DNA of 64,000 nt from RGIG8745 sp045576655 (GTDB lineage: Bacteria; Bacteroidota; Bacteroidia; Bacteroidales; Bacteroidaceae). The notes beneath the pieces were generated by a model. It did no database searches and was not told the DNA's origin. It saw nothing but the letters and a program-made list of their open reading frames with translations. Location of the stretch: positions 30,387 through 94,386 of the forward strand of contig JAZNGW010000018.1 in assembly GCA_045576655.1 (NCBI GenBank). The letters run 5' to 3'. The first letter of the stretch is position 1; every line of letters begins with the position of its first letter. The position numbers and the translations under genes were made by a program. This document shows, piece after piece, positions 1 to 8,455 of the stretch.

Positions 1-2315
1 ACCTCAATGGCGACGGCTTCGGAGAATTTGTCATCAAGACTGCTCCTGGCACAATCGACGGCAACGGCAACTATGTCGTAATGGGCAATGACGATCCGCT
101 GCAGAACTGCCTCAGCGGACGCGGCAAGCCAGACAAAGGCCCCGAATATCTCACTGTGTTCGACGGTATGACAGGTGCAGAGATTTCTACTATCAAGTAT
201 CACACCGATTATGCCGCAGGACTCAACTATTGGGGCGACTCGAAGCAGAACCGTTCGGAACGATACACTGCTTGCCTTGCCTATCTTGACGGCAAGAACA
301 GGAACCCTTCTGCCATCTTCAACCGCGGTTACTACTCGGGTGCATTCGTGGGAGCATACGACTTCGACGGATACACGCTGAAGGAGCGCTGGGTATCAAG
401 AAACACATCGTCGGGCAAGGGATTGTGGGGCGAAGGAGCACACTGGCTCACGGCAGCCGACCTTGACAACGACGGACTGCATGAGATTCAATTCGGCTCA
501 GCAGCACTCGACCACGACGGCAAACTGCTCTATCGCACAGGACTGGGTCACGGCGACGCGTTTCATATCGGCGATTTCCTCACAAACCGACCAGGACTGG
601 AGATGTTCATGTGTCACGAATCGAAGCCTTACGGAGTGGATCTGCGCGACGCTAAGACAGGCGAGATACTTCTGCACGTAACAGCTGGCGGTGACACCGG
701 ACGCGGACTTGCCGCTCATTTCGATTCAAGCCAGCAGAGCGCACAGTTCATCTACAGTGCGTCGGGACAGATGATGAACCTTGACGGCGGCACCGTCAAC
801 GCTGACTCATGGGCCATCGGCTCGTCTGGAGCGGGCATCAACTGCAGAATCTACTGGGACGGCGACCTCTTCGACGAGTTCTTCGACAAGTCAATTATTG
901 CACACTGGAATCCTACTGGCAAGGGATTCGACCGCATCAAGGTAAACGGAGGTAACTACGTATGGGGAACCCTCTGTAACGGAAGCAAGCACAACCCATG
1001 CGTGATGGGCGATATGCTAGGCGACTGGCGCGAAGAGATTGTGGCATACGACAATGCCAACAACAGTCTAGTAATCAACGCTACAAGCTATGAGTCTGCT
1101 TATCCTGTGCCGCACCTTATGGACGACATACAGTATCGCGAGAACGTCGTTTCGCAGAATGTGGGCTACAACCAACCGCCTCACCTCAGCTACGACCCTG
1201 CCGTATACTTTGGAGTTATCAAGGTGGAAAGACCTACGGGCGACCTGAAAGACGACATCTACTACATACAGAACGTGGCAAGCGGCAAGTTCATTCTTGG
1301 TGGTTCACACTTCGGGACACGTGCCATCGTGGGGGAACACGGCATAGATTTCACTACCACCCTCGTGGCAAACGACACCTACCGCCTTGACTCAAAAATT
1401 GCCAACTCGGCTACCGACCATTATCTCTCGGCTGACACAGAACCATATGTTGATGCTCCTGCAAAGAACATCTACATCAAAGCACTGGGTAACGGTAACT
1501 ACTCTATATCAAACGGTTCGGCATACCTAACCGTTACGACTGACAATCATACCATCTACTCGGCAAGCGACGCCAACGAAGCATCAGCACAGTGGCGATT
1601 CCTAACACATGACCAGATGGTGAAGAATCTCAGCAAGGCTACAGCCGACAACCCAGCCGACGCCACTTTCTTCATACAGTGCCCTAACTTCGGACGCAAT
1701 GACCAGCGCTACAATGCGTGGACTTGGTCGAGCGACTGCAAAAACAAGAATAACAGCGGTAACGACGTTAACTTCTGCGTTGAATCATGGCACTCCACAT
1801 TCACCTTCAGCCAAACACTAAACGGGCTTCCTAACGGATTGTACGGACTGACAGCGCAAGGATTCTACCGTGCTGACGGTGCCGATTCGAATCATGCCAT
1901 GCTGTTCATGGGCGATGAGGCGAAGACTCTGCCTAATGTTCTTTCAGAGGGCCAGGACTCACAGACCGACGGATTCTCAACACTCAATTCGGGAATGTAC
2001 ATCCCTAACTCTATGACCGAATCATCAACAGTGTTCTCTGCAAGTCACTACTTTACCGAAGAAGTGCAGTTCAATGTAACAAACGGAACGGTTACTATCG
2101 GTGTGAAGAACCCTACTAACGTGACCGACTGGTGCATCTGGGATAATATGGAACTTAAATATTACGGACCTGAACAGTCGGACGAGAACAGCATAGTCGA
2201 GGTGGAAGCAGAGGGCAAGGATGAACCTATCTACACTATCAGCGGCGTAAGGGTAAAGGAAATGACCAGACCAGGCATATACATTGTCGGTCGCAAGAAA
2301 GTCATTAAGCGCTGA
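1..2315 (+). CDS. Rhamnogalacturonan lyase, family PL11, C-terminal part (5' end outside window)
   Basis: Reading phase is open from base 3 to the left edge, so the gene starts outside the window; the first ATG at 81 is internal. The visible N-terminal half carries repeated Asp/Gly-rich propeller blades (LNGDGFGEFVIKT, DLDNDGLHEIQFGS, MLGDWREEIVAYD) typical of PL11 lyases, which cleave the rhamnose-galacturonate backbone of pectin by beta-elimination with calcium. After the catalytic domain (about residue 385 counted from base 81) follow a beta-trefoil-like stretch (about 390-505) and a beta-sandwich, carbohydrate-binding-like module (about 525-695). The end (about 710-744) has the GVRVKEMTRPGIYIV...K tail seen on exported Prevotella proteins, so secretion or surface display is likely. 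Family call is firm; the accessory-domain calls are inference. Confidence 0.9.
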   Translation, partial: LNGDGFGEFVIKTAPGTIDGNGNYVVMGNDDPLQNCLSGRGKPDKGPEYLTVFDGMTGAEISTIKYHTDYAAGLNYWGDSKQNRSERYTACLAYLDGKNRNPSAIFNRGYYSGAFVGAYDFDGYTLKERWVSRNTSSGKGLWGEGAHWLTAADLDNDGLHEIQFGSAALDHDGKLLYRTGLGHGDAFHIGDFLTNRPGLEMFMCHESKPYGVDLRDAKTGEILLHVTAGGDTGRGLAAHFDSSQQSAQFIYSASGQMMNLDGGTVNADSWAIGSSGAGINCRIYWDGDLFDEFFDKSIIAHWNPTGKGFDRIKVNGGNYVWGTLCNGSKHNPCVMGDMLGDWREEIVAYDNANNSLVINATSYESAYPVPHLMDDIQYRENVVSQNVGYNQPPHLSYDPAVYFGVIKVERPTGDLKDDIYYIQNVASGKFILGGSHFGTRAIVGEHGIDFTTTLVANDTYRLDSKIANSATDHYLSADTEPYVDAPAKNIYIKALGNGNYSISNGSAYLTVTTDNHTIYSASDANEASAQWRFLTHDQMVKNLSKATADNPADATFFIQCPNFGRNDQRYNAWTWSSDCKNKNNSGNDVNFCVESWHSTFTFSQTLNGLPNGLYGLTAQGFYRADGADSNHAMLFMGDEAKTLPNVLSEGQDSQTDGFSTLNSGMYIPNSMTESSTVFSASHYFTEEVQFNVTNGTVTIGVKNPTNVTDWCIWDNMELKYYGPEQSDENSIVEVEAEGKDEPIYTISGVRVKEMTRPGIYIVGRKKVIKR

Positions 2316-2357
2316 TGGAGCGGACTCCTATATGATAAACCAAAGATGAAAAGAAGT

Positions 2358-2389
2358 GGAGCGTGTCTTGCAATGGCAAGGCGCGCTCC
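2358..2389 (+). terminator. Stem-loop after the PL11 gene, possible terminator
   Basis: A 14-bp stem with two G-U pairs closes on a 4-base loop (AATG) 42 bases past the PL11 stop. No T-run follows, so it may be a terminator of the T-poor kind, a 3' end stabiliser, or a repeat-derived hairpin. Confidence 0.5.
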
Positions 2390-2432
2390 CTGCGTCTATG
2401 GATGCATCCACCGATTGCAGTTAACAAGAAAC

Positions 2433-2528
2433 GAACCCTCGTCTATGTTTTTTTGAACCCTCATTCATTTTCAAACGAGCCCTCGTTAATAAACAAATGA
2501 AGGCTCAAAAAATAACAAACGAGGCGGC
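2433..2528 (+). repeat. 22-bp tandem repeat array, locus 1
   Basis: Four units of exactly 22 bp start at 2433, 2455, 2477 and 2499, with a fifth partial unit at 2521. Best unit: GAGCCCTCGTTAATAAACAA plus two bases. The same unit recurs at 43672-43730. The array ends about 80 bp before the topoisomerase gene and just before its -7 box. Confidence 0.8.
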
Positions 2529-2575
2529 GTTAATTAAAAAAGGCAAAACGGAATCGGGATTTTCGCATTTTTTCG

Positions 2576-2583
2576 TAACTTTG
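2576..2583 (+). promoter_or_regulatory. -7 box of the topoisomerase IV A gene
   Basis: TAACTTTG fits the Bacteroidota -7 consensus TAnnTTTG and lies 26 bases before the start codon. No clear TTG is seen at -33. Confidence 0.5.
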
Positions 2584-2609
2584 TGAAAATATACCTTATA
2601 ACCTAAGCA

Positions 2610-5351
2610 ATGAGCGACGAAATAATCGACAACGAACTTGATGCGACTCCTGAAGAAGGCGTTGACAACAATAGCGAAGAGGTGCGCCCTGCCGGAGCTC
2701 CTCCGCACAGCGACTACGACCCGACGACGATGAAGGACAGCATTACGCACCACTTGAGCGGTATGTACCAGAACTGGTTCCTGGACTATGCCAGTTACGT
2801 GATTCTGGAGCGTGCCGTTCCGCACGTCATCGACGGACTGAAGCCTGTGCAGCGACGCATCCTGCACTCCATGAAACGTATGGACGACGGGCGCTACAAC
2901 AAGGTGGCGAACATCGTGGGCCACACCATGCAGTTCCACCCCCACGGCGACGCGAGCATCAAGGATGCGCTGGTGCAGATGGGACAGAAGGAACTGCTCA
3001 TCGACTGCCAGGGAAACTGGGGCAATATCCTCACGGGCGACGATGCCGCCGCAGGCCGTTACATCGAGGCACGCCTGTCGAAGTTCGCTCTCGACGTGGT
3101 GTTCAATCCGAAGACTACGGAATGGAAACTGTCGTACGACGGACGCAACAAGGAGCCTATCGGACTGCCGGTGAAGTTTCCGCTCCTCCTCGCTCAGGGA
3201 GTGGAAGGCATCGCAGTAGGTCTGTCATCAAAGATTCTTCCGCACAACTTCAACGACATCTGTGAGGCTGCGGTAAGCTACCTGCACAACGAACCTTTCC
3301 AGATATATCCCGACTTCCTCACTGGCGGAAGCATCGACGTGTCGAAATACAACGACGGTCAGAGAGGCGGAAGCGTGAAGGTGCGCGCAAAGATTGAGAA
3401 GATTGACAACAAGACTCTCGCCATCCGTGAAATACCGTTCGGCAAGACAAGCGCCACACTCATCGACTCGATTCTGAAGGCCGTGGAGAAGGGCAAGATA
3501 AAGGCGAAGAAGGTGGACGACAACACCTCGGACAAGGTGGAAATCATCGTACAACTCACTCCTGGAGTATCGTCCGACAAGACCATTGACGCCCTCTACG
3601 CCTTCACGGACTGCGAAATCAGCATTTCGCCAAACTGCTGTGTCATCGACGACAAGATGCCGAAGTTCCTCACGGTGAGCGACGTGCTGCGCCTGTCGGT
3701 CGACAATACCAAAGACCTCATACGCAAGGAACTGGAGATTCGCCGCGGCGAACTGCTCGAAGCGCTCCATTTCGCATCGCTCGAAAAGATATTCATCGAG
3801 GAACGCATATACAAGGGACGCGAGTTCGAGAACGCCAAGACGATGGACGCTGCATGCGAATACGTCGACGAACGACTCACTCCGTTCTACCCGCAGTTCG
3901 TCCGCGAGGTAACAAAGGACGACATCCTGCGACTCATGGAAATCAAGATGGCTCGCATCCTCAAGTTCAACAAGGACAAGGCCGACGACTTCATCGCAAG
4001 GACAAAGGCCGAGATTGAGGAGATAGAGCGCGACCTGGCAAACCTCATCGAGGTGACCGCCGAATGGTTCCGCTTCCTGCAGAAGAAATACGGCGAGGAA
4101 CATCCGCGCCTGACCGAGATACGCAACTTCGACACCATCGAAGCGGCAAAGGTGGCCGAGGCAAACCAGAAACTCTACATCAACCGCGCCGAGGGATTCG
4201 TGGGCACCGGACTGAAGAAGGACGAGTTTGTCAGCAACTGTTCCGACATCGACGACATCATCCTGTTCTACCGCGACGGAACATACAAGGTCATCAAGGT
4301 GAGCGACAAGGTGTTTGTGGGCGAAACTGAAAAGAGCAAGCGCGAGAAGCGCAAGGCGGAAATCATCCACGTGGCTGTATTCAAGAAGAACGACACACGC
4401 ACCATCTACAACGTCTGCTACAAGGACGGCGCCACAGGGGTGACCTTCATCAAGCGATTCAACGTGCCGTCAGTGACCCGCGACCGCGAATACGACGTGA
4501 CAGCCGGCACACCGAAATCGCGCATCACATACTTCACCGCCAATGCCAACGGCGAGGCGGAAATCATCAAGGTGACTCTCAAACCGCATGAGAAACTGAA
4601 GAAACTCACATTCGAGAAGGACTTCAGCGAGATAGCAATCAAGGGACGCGCATCGAAGGGCAACCAGCTCACGAAGCACGACGTGTTCCGCATCGGTCTG
4701 AAGGCGCACGGAGGTTCCACCCTGGGAGGCCGCAAGGTATGGTTCGACCACGACGTGCAGCGACTGAACTACGATGAGCACGGAGAGTACCTGGGCGAGT
4801 TCCACAACAACGACAGCATCCTCGTGGTGCTCACCAACGGCGACTTCTATCTGTCGAACTTCGACCTCAACAACCACTACGAGCAGAACATCCTGCGCAT
4901 TGAGAAGTTCGATGCCGACAAAGTGTGGACTGCGGTGCTTTGGGATGCCGACAACCAGGGTCTGCCTTACATCAAGCGCTTCGTTATGGAGGCTATGCTG
5001 AAGAAGCAGAACTTCCTCGGCGAGAACCCAGACTCGAAGCTCATATTACTTACCGACACCCCTTATCCGCGCCTTGAAATAACATTCTTCGAGCCGGACA
5101 CATTCCGCGGACCGCAGGAGATTGACGCAGAGCAGTTCATAGGGGTAAAGGGATTCAAGGCGAAGGGCAAGCGACTCACCACATTCGCCCTCGACCAAGT
5201 GAACGAACTCGAACCGACACGATTCCCTGAGCCCGAAGACAACGCATCGGACAACCAAGAAGAGGAATTCCCTGAAGTCGTCGACCCCGACGAGGGAAAG
5301 AGCGACAGCGACATCCGCGACGAAATGACAGGGCAGTTGAAATTGTTTTGA
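2610..5351 (+). CDS. parC: DNA topoisomerase IV subunit A (ParC-type)
   Basis: Type IIA topoisomerase breakage-reunion subunit that decatenates daughter chromosomes together with ParE. After an acidic N-terminal leader (about 1-45), the core opens with the YASYVILERAVPHVIDGLKP block, then HPHGDASIKDALV, and AAGRYIEARL with catalytic Arg150-Tyr151. A coiled-coil tower region (about 390-500) and a C-terminal beta-pinwheel-like half follow. The 913-residue length and the absence of the GyrA box seen in gyrase favour the Bacteroidota topoisomerase IV A family over GyrA. The C-terminus (about 865-905) is acidic. The ParE partner is not next to it. The start is the first ATG, preceded by a TAACTTTG -7 box. 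Confidence 0.9.
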   Translation: MSDEIIDNELDATPEEGVDNNSEEVRPAGAPPHSDYDPTTMKDSITHHLSGMYQNWFLDYASYVILERAVPHVIDGLKPVQRRILHSMKRMDDGRYNKVANIVGHTMQFHPHGDASIKDALVQMGQKELLIDCQGNWGNILTGDDAAAGRYIEARLSKFALDVVFNPKTTEWKLSYDGRNKEPIGLPVKFPLLLAQGVEGIAVGLSSKILPHNFNDICEAAVSYLHNEPFQIYPDFLTGGSIDVSKYNDGQRGGSVKVRAKIEKIDNKTLAIREIPFGKTSATLIDSILKAVEKGKIKAKKVDDNTSDKVEIIVQLTPGVSSDKTIDALYAFTDCEISISPNCCVIDDKMPKFLTVSDVLRLSVDNTKDLIRKELEIRRGELLEALHFASLEKIFIEERIYKGREFENAKTMDAACEYVDERLTPFYPQFVREVTKDDILRLMEIKMARILKFNKDKADDFIARTKAEIEEIERDLANLIEVTAEWFRFLQKKYGEEHPRLTEIRNFDTIEAAKVAEANQKLYINRAEGFVGTGLKKDEFVSNCSDIDDIILFYRDGTYKVIKVSDKVFVGETEKSKREKRKAEIIHVAVFKKNDTRTIYNVCYKDGATGVTFIKRFNVPSVTRDREYDVTAGTPKSRITYFTANANGEAEIIKVTLKPHEKLKKLTFEKDFSEIAIKGRASKGNQLTKHDVFRIGLKAHGGSTLGGRKVWFDHDVQRLNYDEHGEYLGEFHNNDSILVVLTNGDFYLSNFDLNNHYEQNILRIEKFDADKVWTAVLWDADNQGLPYIKRFVMEAMLKKQNFLGENPDSKLILLTDTPYPRLEITFFEPDTFRGPQEIDAEQFIGVKGFKAKGKRLTTFALDQVNELEPTRFPEPEDNASDNQEEEFPEVVDPDEGKSDSDIRDEMTGQLKLF

Positions 5352-5382
5352 TGCGTAGGAGTAGCTTCCATTGCGAAATAGT

Positions 5383-5413
5383 TTGACAAAGCATATCAAC
5401 ACAATTAAGTTTG
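5383..5413 (+). promoter_or_regulatory. Promoter of the toxin-antitoxin pair
   Basis: TTG at 5383-5385, a 20-bp spacer and TAAGTTTG at 5406-5413 make a good Bacteroidota promoter. The -7 box ends only three bases before the ATG at 5417, so the transcript would be leaderless or start just past that ATG. Confidence 0.6.
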
Positions 5414-5416
5414 TTT

Positions 5417-5608
5417 ATGGATAAGAAATATAATGTGCAAAAGGATGCGTGCGAAAGACAGATGAAAGAGCCTGTGGCAGAGTATGGAACTCAGAGAATG
5501 CATTCTGATTTGCAGTTTACAGAGTTACAGACTAAATGCGAGGAAGGGTATACGGGTGAAGAGCTGTTGTCTAAATTCCGTCCAATACTAAAGGGCTTGT
5601 TCAAATGA
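5417..5608 (+). CDS. Putative antitoxin of a RelE/ParE-type module
   Basis: A 63-residue protein whose stop overlaps the next start by four bases (ATGA), as in two-gene toxin-antitoxin operons. It has no domain I recognise; the C-terminal half (GYTGEELLSKFRPILKGLFK) looks like an amphipathic helix that could neutralise the toxin. Start choice is uncertain. A TTG in the same frame at 5411 lies inside the -7 box, ATG 5417 almost coincides with the predicted transcript start, and ATG 5462 (48 residues) would leave a normal leader. It is more AT-rich than the flanking topoisomerase gene. The role is inferred from position and size. Confidence 0.55.
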   Translation: MDKKYNVQKDACERQMKEPVAEYGTQRMHSDLQFTELQTKCEEGYTGEELLSKFRPILKGLFK

Positions 5609-5934
5609 TGCGAGTTAAGTATAGCCCCAACGTTCTTTTTGAATTGGAAGAGTTGTTTGTGGTCCTAATCGACAAGGGATATTTTAGCTATTACGAACAA
5701 GCTAATGACTACGTCACCGGTCTTATTGATTACATAGACAATAATATAGGTTCGCTTCCGAAGTATAAAGTTCCCGAGAACTTTAAGGCATACGGTGCAT
5801 CACTGCATTACATCTTTTATCGCAGGAGTTCTCATACCACATGGTACATAATGTTTGAAATCATCGGAGATACATATTACATTAGGCATATCACCAATAA
5901 TCATGTGGCCGGGCATTTCTTCAACAACGATTAA
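5605..5934 (+). CDS. RelE/ParE-superfamily toxin-like protein
   Basis: A 109-residue protein opening with the beta-strand/helix start MRVKYSPNVLFELEELF and ending with IMFEIIGDTYYIRHITNNH, the strand pattern of RelE/ParE toxins. Such proteins either cleave mRNA on the ribosome or poison gyrase; the sequence alone does not say which. It overlaps the putative antitoxin by four bases, which suggests translational coupling. Two Met codons open the frame (5605 and 5608). It is followed after three bases by an unrelated exported protein gene, so read-through of the pair is possible. The family call is by fold pattern and context, without a diagnostic catalytic residue. Confidence 0.65.
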   Translation: MMRVKYSPNVLFELEELFVVLIDKGYFSYYEQANDYVTGLIDYIDNNIGSLPKYKVPENFKAYGASLHYIFYRRSSHTTWYIMFEIIGDTYYIRHITNNHVAGHFFNND

Positions 5935-5937
5935 ACA

Positions 5938-6822
5938 ATGAACAAAAACAGCCATATAGTTCAAAGGCTGGCAATGGCACTGACGCTGTTGTCAGCCTTT
6001 GTCTGTTCATACGCACAGACCGACAGCATTGCGGTCGACAACAAGACCTCCATGCGCTCCACCATGATAGGCATCGGTAGCGCCGACGTGCTCGACACCT
6101 ATCTGTCGCCCTACAAGTACACTGGAATGGAGGTGCGCCTCATGCGCGAGACAATGAGAATGACGCGCCTCATGGGCGGTAAGGTTTCGAACCAGACACT
6201 CATCGACATCAACGGTTCCTTCCTCGAAAACCGCAAGAAGACTGCGGATGAGTACGCTGCCGGCATCAGATACTCCATCGGTTGGCACTACAACCTGCCC
6301 ATCGTCAGCGGCAAAGGCAAAAGCACACCTACCCCATTTCACCCCTCTAACGGCGAGGGTGCACCTGGCGACTTAGGTGTGGGCTTCGGACCGATGATAT
6401 CGGGTTATCTCGGCGGCATCTGGAACACTCGCAACAGCAACAACCCAGGCCAGGCAAAACTCGACCTCTGCATCGACCTCTCTGCAATGGCATACTATAA
6501 CCTGCGCATAGGCAAGATGAACTGCCTGCTGCGCTACCAGCTTAACATTCCGTTCGTCGGCATGGCTTTCTCGCCCAACTACGGACAGTCGTACTACGAG
6601 ATATTCTCCCTCGGCCACTACGACCACAACGCCGTCTTCGCCCACATAGGCAACATGCCGTCGATGCGCCATCTGCTCACTGCCGACATCCCCATAGGGC
6701 GCAACATACTGCGCATAGGCTACAACGGACAGTTCAACCAGTCACTGTTCAACGAACTGCGCTACCACTCCTACTCCCACAACTTCATGATAGGATTCGT
6801 GAAGAGAGTGACGAGGAAGTGA
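5938..6822 (+). CDS. DUF3316-type exported protein, probable outer-membrane barrel
   Basis: A signal peptide (about 1-26, ending in SYA-QT) is followed by a region rich in alternating aromatic/polar strands (GIRYSIGWHYNLPI, AYYNLRIGKMNCLLRYQLNI, NFMIGFVKRV), compatible with a beta-barrel. The overall pattern resembles the Bacteroidota DUF3316 family, whose function is unknown. Residues about 128-148 are Gly/Pro/Ser-rich and are encoded by a complex palindromic DNA segment at 6324-6381 that looks inserted in frame. The start lies three bases after the toxin stop. Confidence 0.7.
   Translation: MNKNSHIVQRLAMALTLLSAFVCSYAQTDSIAVDNKTSMRSTMIGIGSADVLDTYLSPYKYTGMEVRLMRETMRMTRLMGGKVSNQTLIDINGSFLENRKKTADEYAAGIRYSIGWHYNLPIVSGKGKSTPTPFHPSNGEGAPGDLGVGFGPMISGYLGGIWNTRNSNNPGQAKLDLCIDLSAMAYYNLRIGKMNCLLRYQLNIPFVGMAFSPNYGQSYYEIFSLGHYDHNAVFAHIGNMPSMRHLLTADIPIGRNILRIGYNGQFNQSLFNELRYHSYSHNFMIGFVKRVTRK
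6324..6381 (+). repeat. Palindromic segment inside the DUF3316 gene
   Basis: A perfect 8-bp outer stem (CACACCTA at 6324-6331, TAGGTGTG at 6374-6381) encloses an inner stem CACCC-CTC / GAG-GGTG (6340-6361, one bulged base) and the self-complementary GGTGCACC. It keeps the reading frame. Confidence 0.6.
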
Positions 6823-6830
6823 AAATCCCC

Positions 6831-6877
6831 CCATCAGCCCAATTAGTCATACCAGACCAATTAGTCCTATTAGCTCA
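6831..6877. repeat. Degenerate short tandem repeat, CCAATTAGTC type
   Basis: Short near-repeats of CCAATTAGTC and CCTATTAG fill the gap between two + strand genes. A relative with GGCCAATTAG units lies at 22283-22335. Confidence 0.55.
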
Positions 6878-6883
6878 ATGACC

Positions 6884-7894
6884 ATGAAACTGAAAATACT
6901 ATTTTTCCTCCTGCCTCTCCTCTTCACCTCCTGCGTAGACGAGGAATACCCCACAGCCGACACGCCCCAGGACAATTTTGAAGCCTTGTGGCGATTGATG
7001 GACGAGCACTACTGCTTCTTCGACTACAAGAAGAAGACCATCGGCGTGGACTGGGACGAGGTGCACCAGCGCTATCGCCAAATGATAAACCCCAACATGA
7101 CCAAACCACAACTCTTCGAAGTGCTTTGCAACATGGTGGGCGAACTCCAAGACGGACACGTCAACATCAGTGCGTCGTTCGACCTCGGACGCAACTGGAG
7201 CTACCATGAAGACTATCCGGAAAACTACAACGACAGCATCGTCAGCGCCTATCTCGGCACAGACTACATGATAGCAGCCGGACTCAAATACAAGATTCTT
7301 GAAGACAACATCGCCTACGTGCGCTGCGAGAGTTTCTCCGACGGCATAGGCAACGGCAACCTCTCCGACATGCTCAGCCGGCTTGCCCTCTGCAACGGAC
7401 TCATCATCGACGTGCGCAGCAACGGAGGAGGCAATCTCACAACCGCCCACAAGTTGGCATCGGCCTTCACCAACGAGAAACGCCTCATCGGTTACGTCTG
7501 CCACAAGACAGGCAAGGGACGCAACGACTTCTCCTCGCTCGAGGCGGAACATATCGAACCGTTTGAAGGCATGCGCTGGCAGAAACACGCCGTAGTCCTC
7601 ACCAACCGCTCCTGCTACAGCGCCACAAACGACTTCGTCAAGTGCATGCGCACATTCCCCAACGTGACCATCATGGGCGATCGCACCGGCGGCGGTTCCG
7701 GCATGCCGTTCACCCTCGAAATACCGAGCGGCTGGAGCGTGCGCTACTCCGCCGTGGTCTATCTCGACAGCGACAAGCAGCACACTGAGTTTGGCATCGA
7801 ACCCGACATCAACGTCAGCATGAGCGGAGCCGACACCGACCGCAACCGCGACACCCTTATCGAGGCAGCCCGCCAACTGCTCAACGGCAATTAA
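6884..7894 (+). CDS. S41-family peptidase, lipoprotein
   Basis: The N-terminus MKLKILFFLLPLLFTSC is a lipoprotein signal with Cys as +1 residue, so the protein is probably anchored in the envelope. The S41 domain shows ELQDGHVNI, the IDVRSNGGG strand-turn, TNRSCYSATNDFV with the likely serine nucleophile, and MGDRTGGGSGMP. The Lys of the CtpA-type Ser/Lys dyad is Arg here and a GH motif is present, so it resembles tricorn-core-like S41 members rather than CtpA. An ATG six bases upstream (6878) gives MTMKLK; the second Met fits a lipoprotein signal better. Substrate unknown. It may be co-transcribed with the DUF3316 gene. Confidence 0.8.
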   Translation: MKLKILFFLLPLLFTSCVDEEYPTADTPQDNFEALWRLMDEHYCFFDYKKKTIGVDWDEVHQRYRQMINPNMTKPQLFEVLCNMVGELQDGHVNISASFDLGRNWSYHEDYPENYNDSIVSAYLGTDYMIAAGLKYKILEDNIAYVRCESFSDGIGNGNLSDMLSRLALCNGLIIDVRSNGGGNLTTAHKLASAFTNEKRLIGYVCHKTGKGRNDFSSLEAEHIEPFEGMRWQKHAVVLTNRSCYSATNDFVKCMRTFPNVTIMGDRTGGGSGMPFTLEIPSGWSVRYSAVVYLDSDKQHTEFGIEPDINVSMSGADTDRNRDTLIEAARQLLNGN

Positions 7895-8210
7895 CCTCAC
7901 CTGTGTCTTTCCGTGACCGCCATGCTTAATAAATGACGCTACCTTTTCGGGCGGACACATAGGTACGCACCCTACAGCCGAACTCCTCAAACGCAATAAT
8001 TGCGTCCCTACTACTTAACTCCTTAACTTCTGACTCCTTAACTTCTGAATAGGACACCCGTAAAGGATGCCCCTACACTGCTTGTGCTTTCGGGCGAGCA
8101 GACCTCGCTCCTACGAGCGAGAACATTAACGACAATGGGAACGACGACGCACCGCAGCGTGCAGACCCGCATGCCCGCCCGAAAACAATTAGCGGAGGGG
8201 CAGCAAACTT
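7895..8210. other. Intergenic repeat patch after the S41 gene
   Basis: No gene is seen. It holds a short palindrome ACGCAAT-A-ATTGCGT (7991-8005), degenerate ACTCCTTAACTTC tandem repeats (about 8010-8050), and REP-like hairpins around GGGCGAGCAGACCTCGCTCC (from 8092) with a nested CTCGCTCCTACGAGCGAG. Confidence 0.6.
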
Positions 8211-8293
8211 CATACTCAGTCTGAGTACGTATAAACTTAGGCTAAGTTCGTACGGATTTAGTCTGAGTTTGTATAAACTTAGACTGAGTTTGT
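8211..8293. repeat. 21-bp palindromic repeat array, locus A (4 units)
   Basis: Four dyad-symmetric cores of the form ACTYAG-N-CTRAGT are centred at 8220, 8241, 8262 and 8283, a period of exactly 21 bp. Linkers are GTACGTATA/GTTCGTACG-like. The same four-unit design occurs at 28978-29058 and 57779-57861. Confidence 0.85.
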
Positions 8294-8390
8294 AACTTTC
8301 AGCGCCGTGCGGTTAAGTCTTTTTGCAACCATCAGAGGTTCTATTTTAGTGTGTATGGCATAATTTTACGTATTTAAGATAAATTAACAA

Positions 8391-8428
8391 TTGGGGGGGG
8401 GTAATTTGTCATATTTCCTTTATTTTTG
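8391..8428 (+). promoter_or_regulatory. G9 tract and -7 box upstream of the Sel1 gene
   Basis: A run of nine G (8393-8401) sits just after TTG (8391-8393) and 20 bp before TATTTTTG (8421-8428), a -7 box lying 27 bases before the start codon. The TTG to -7 spacing is 27 bp, against 20-22 bp at the better promoters in this window. Slippage in the G tract could therefore tune the promoter. Confidence 0.5.
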
Positions 8429-8455
8429 TGTATTATAACACTAAATGTATAGAAT

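Noticed and set aside
3228..4370. 380-residue minus-strand frame opposite the topoisomerase gene
   Set aside because: It lies wholly inside parC, has no family features and shows the Val/Leu/Asp-rich bias of an antisense shadow.
6899..7996. 365-residue minus-strand frame opposite the S41 peptidase gene
   Set aside because: Antisense shadow with Val/Ala/His bias and no recognisable domain.
7895..8455. tRNA or other structured RNA gene in the long gaps
   Set aside because: Hairpins there are explained by REP-like and tandem repeats; no cloverleaf or CCA-type end is visible in any long gap of the window.
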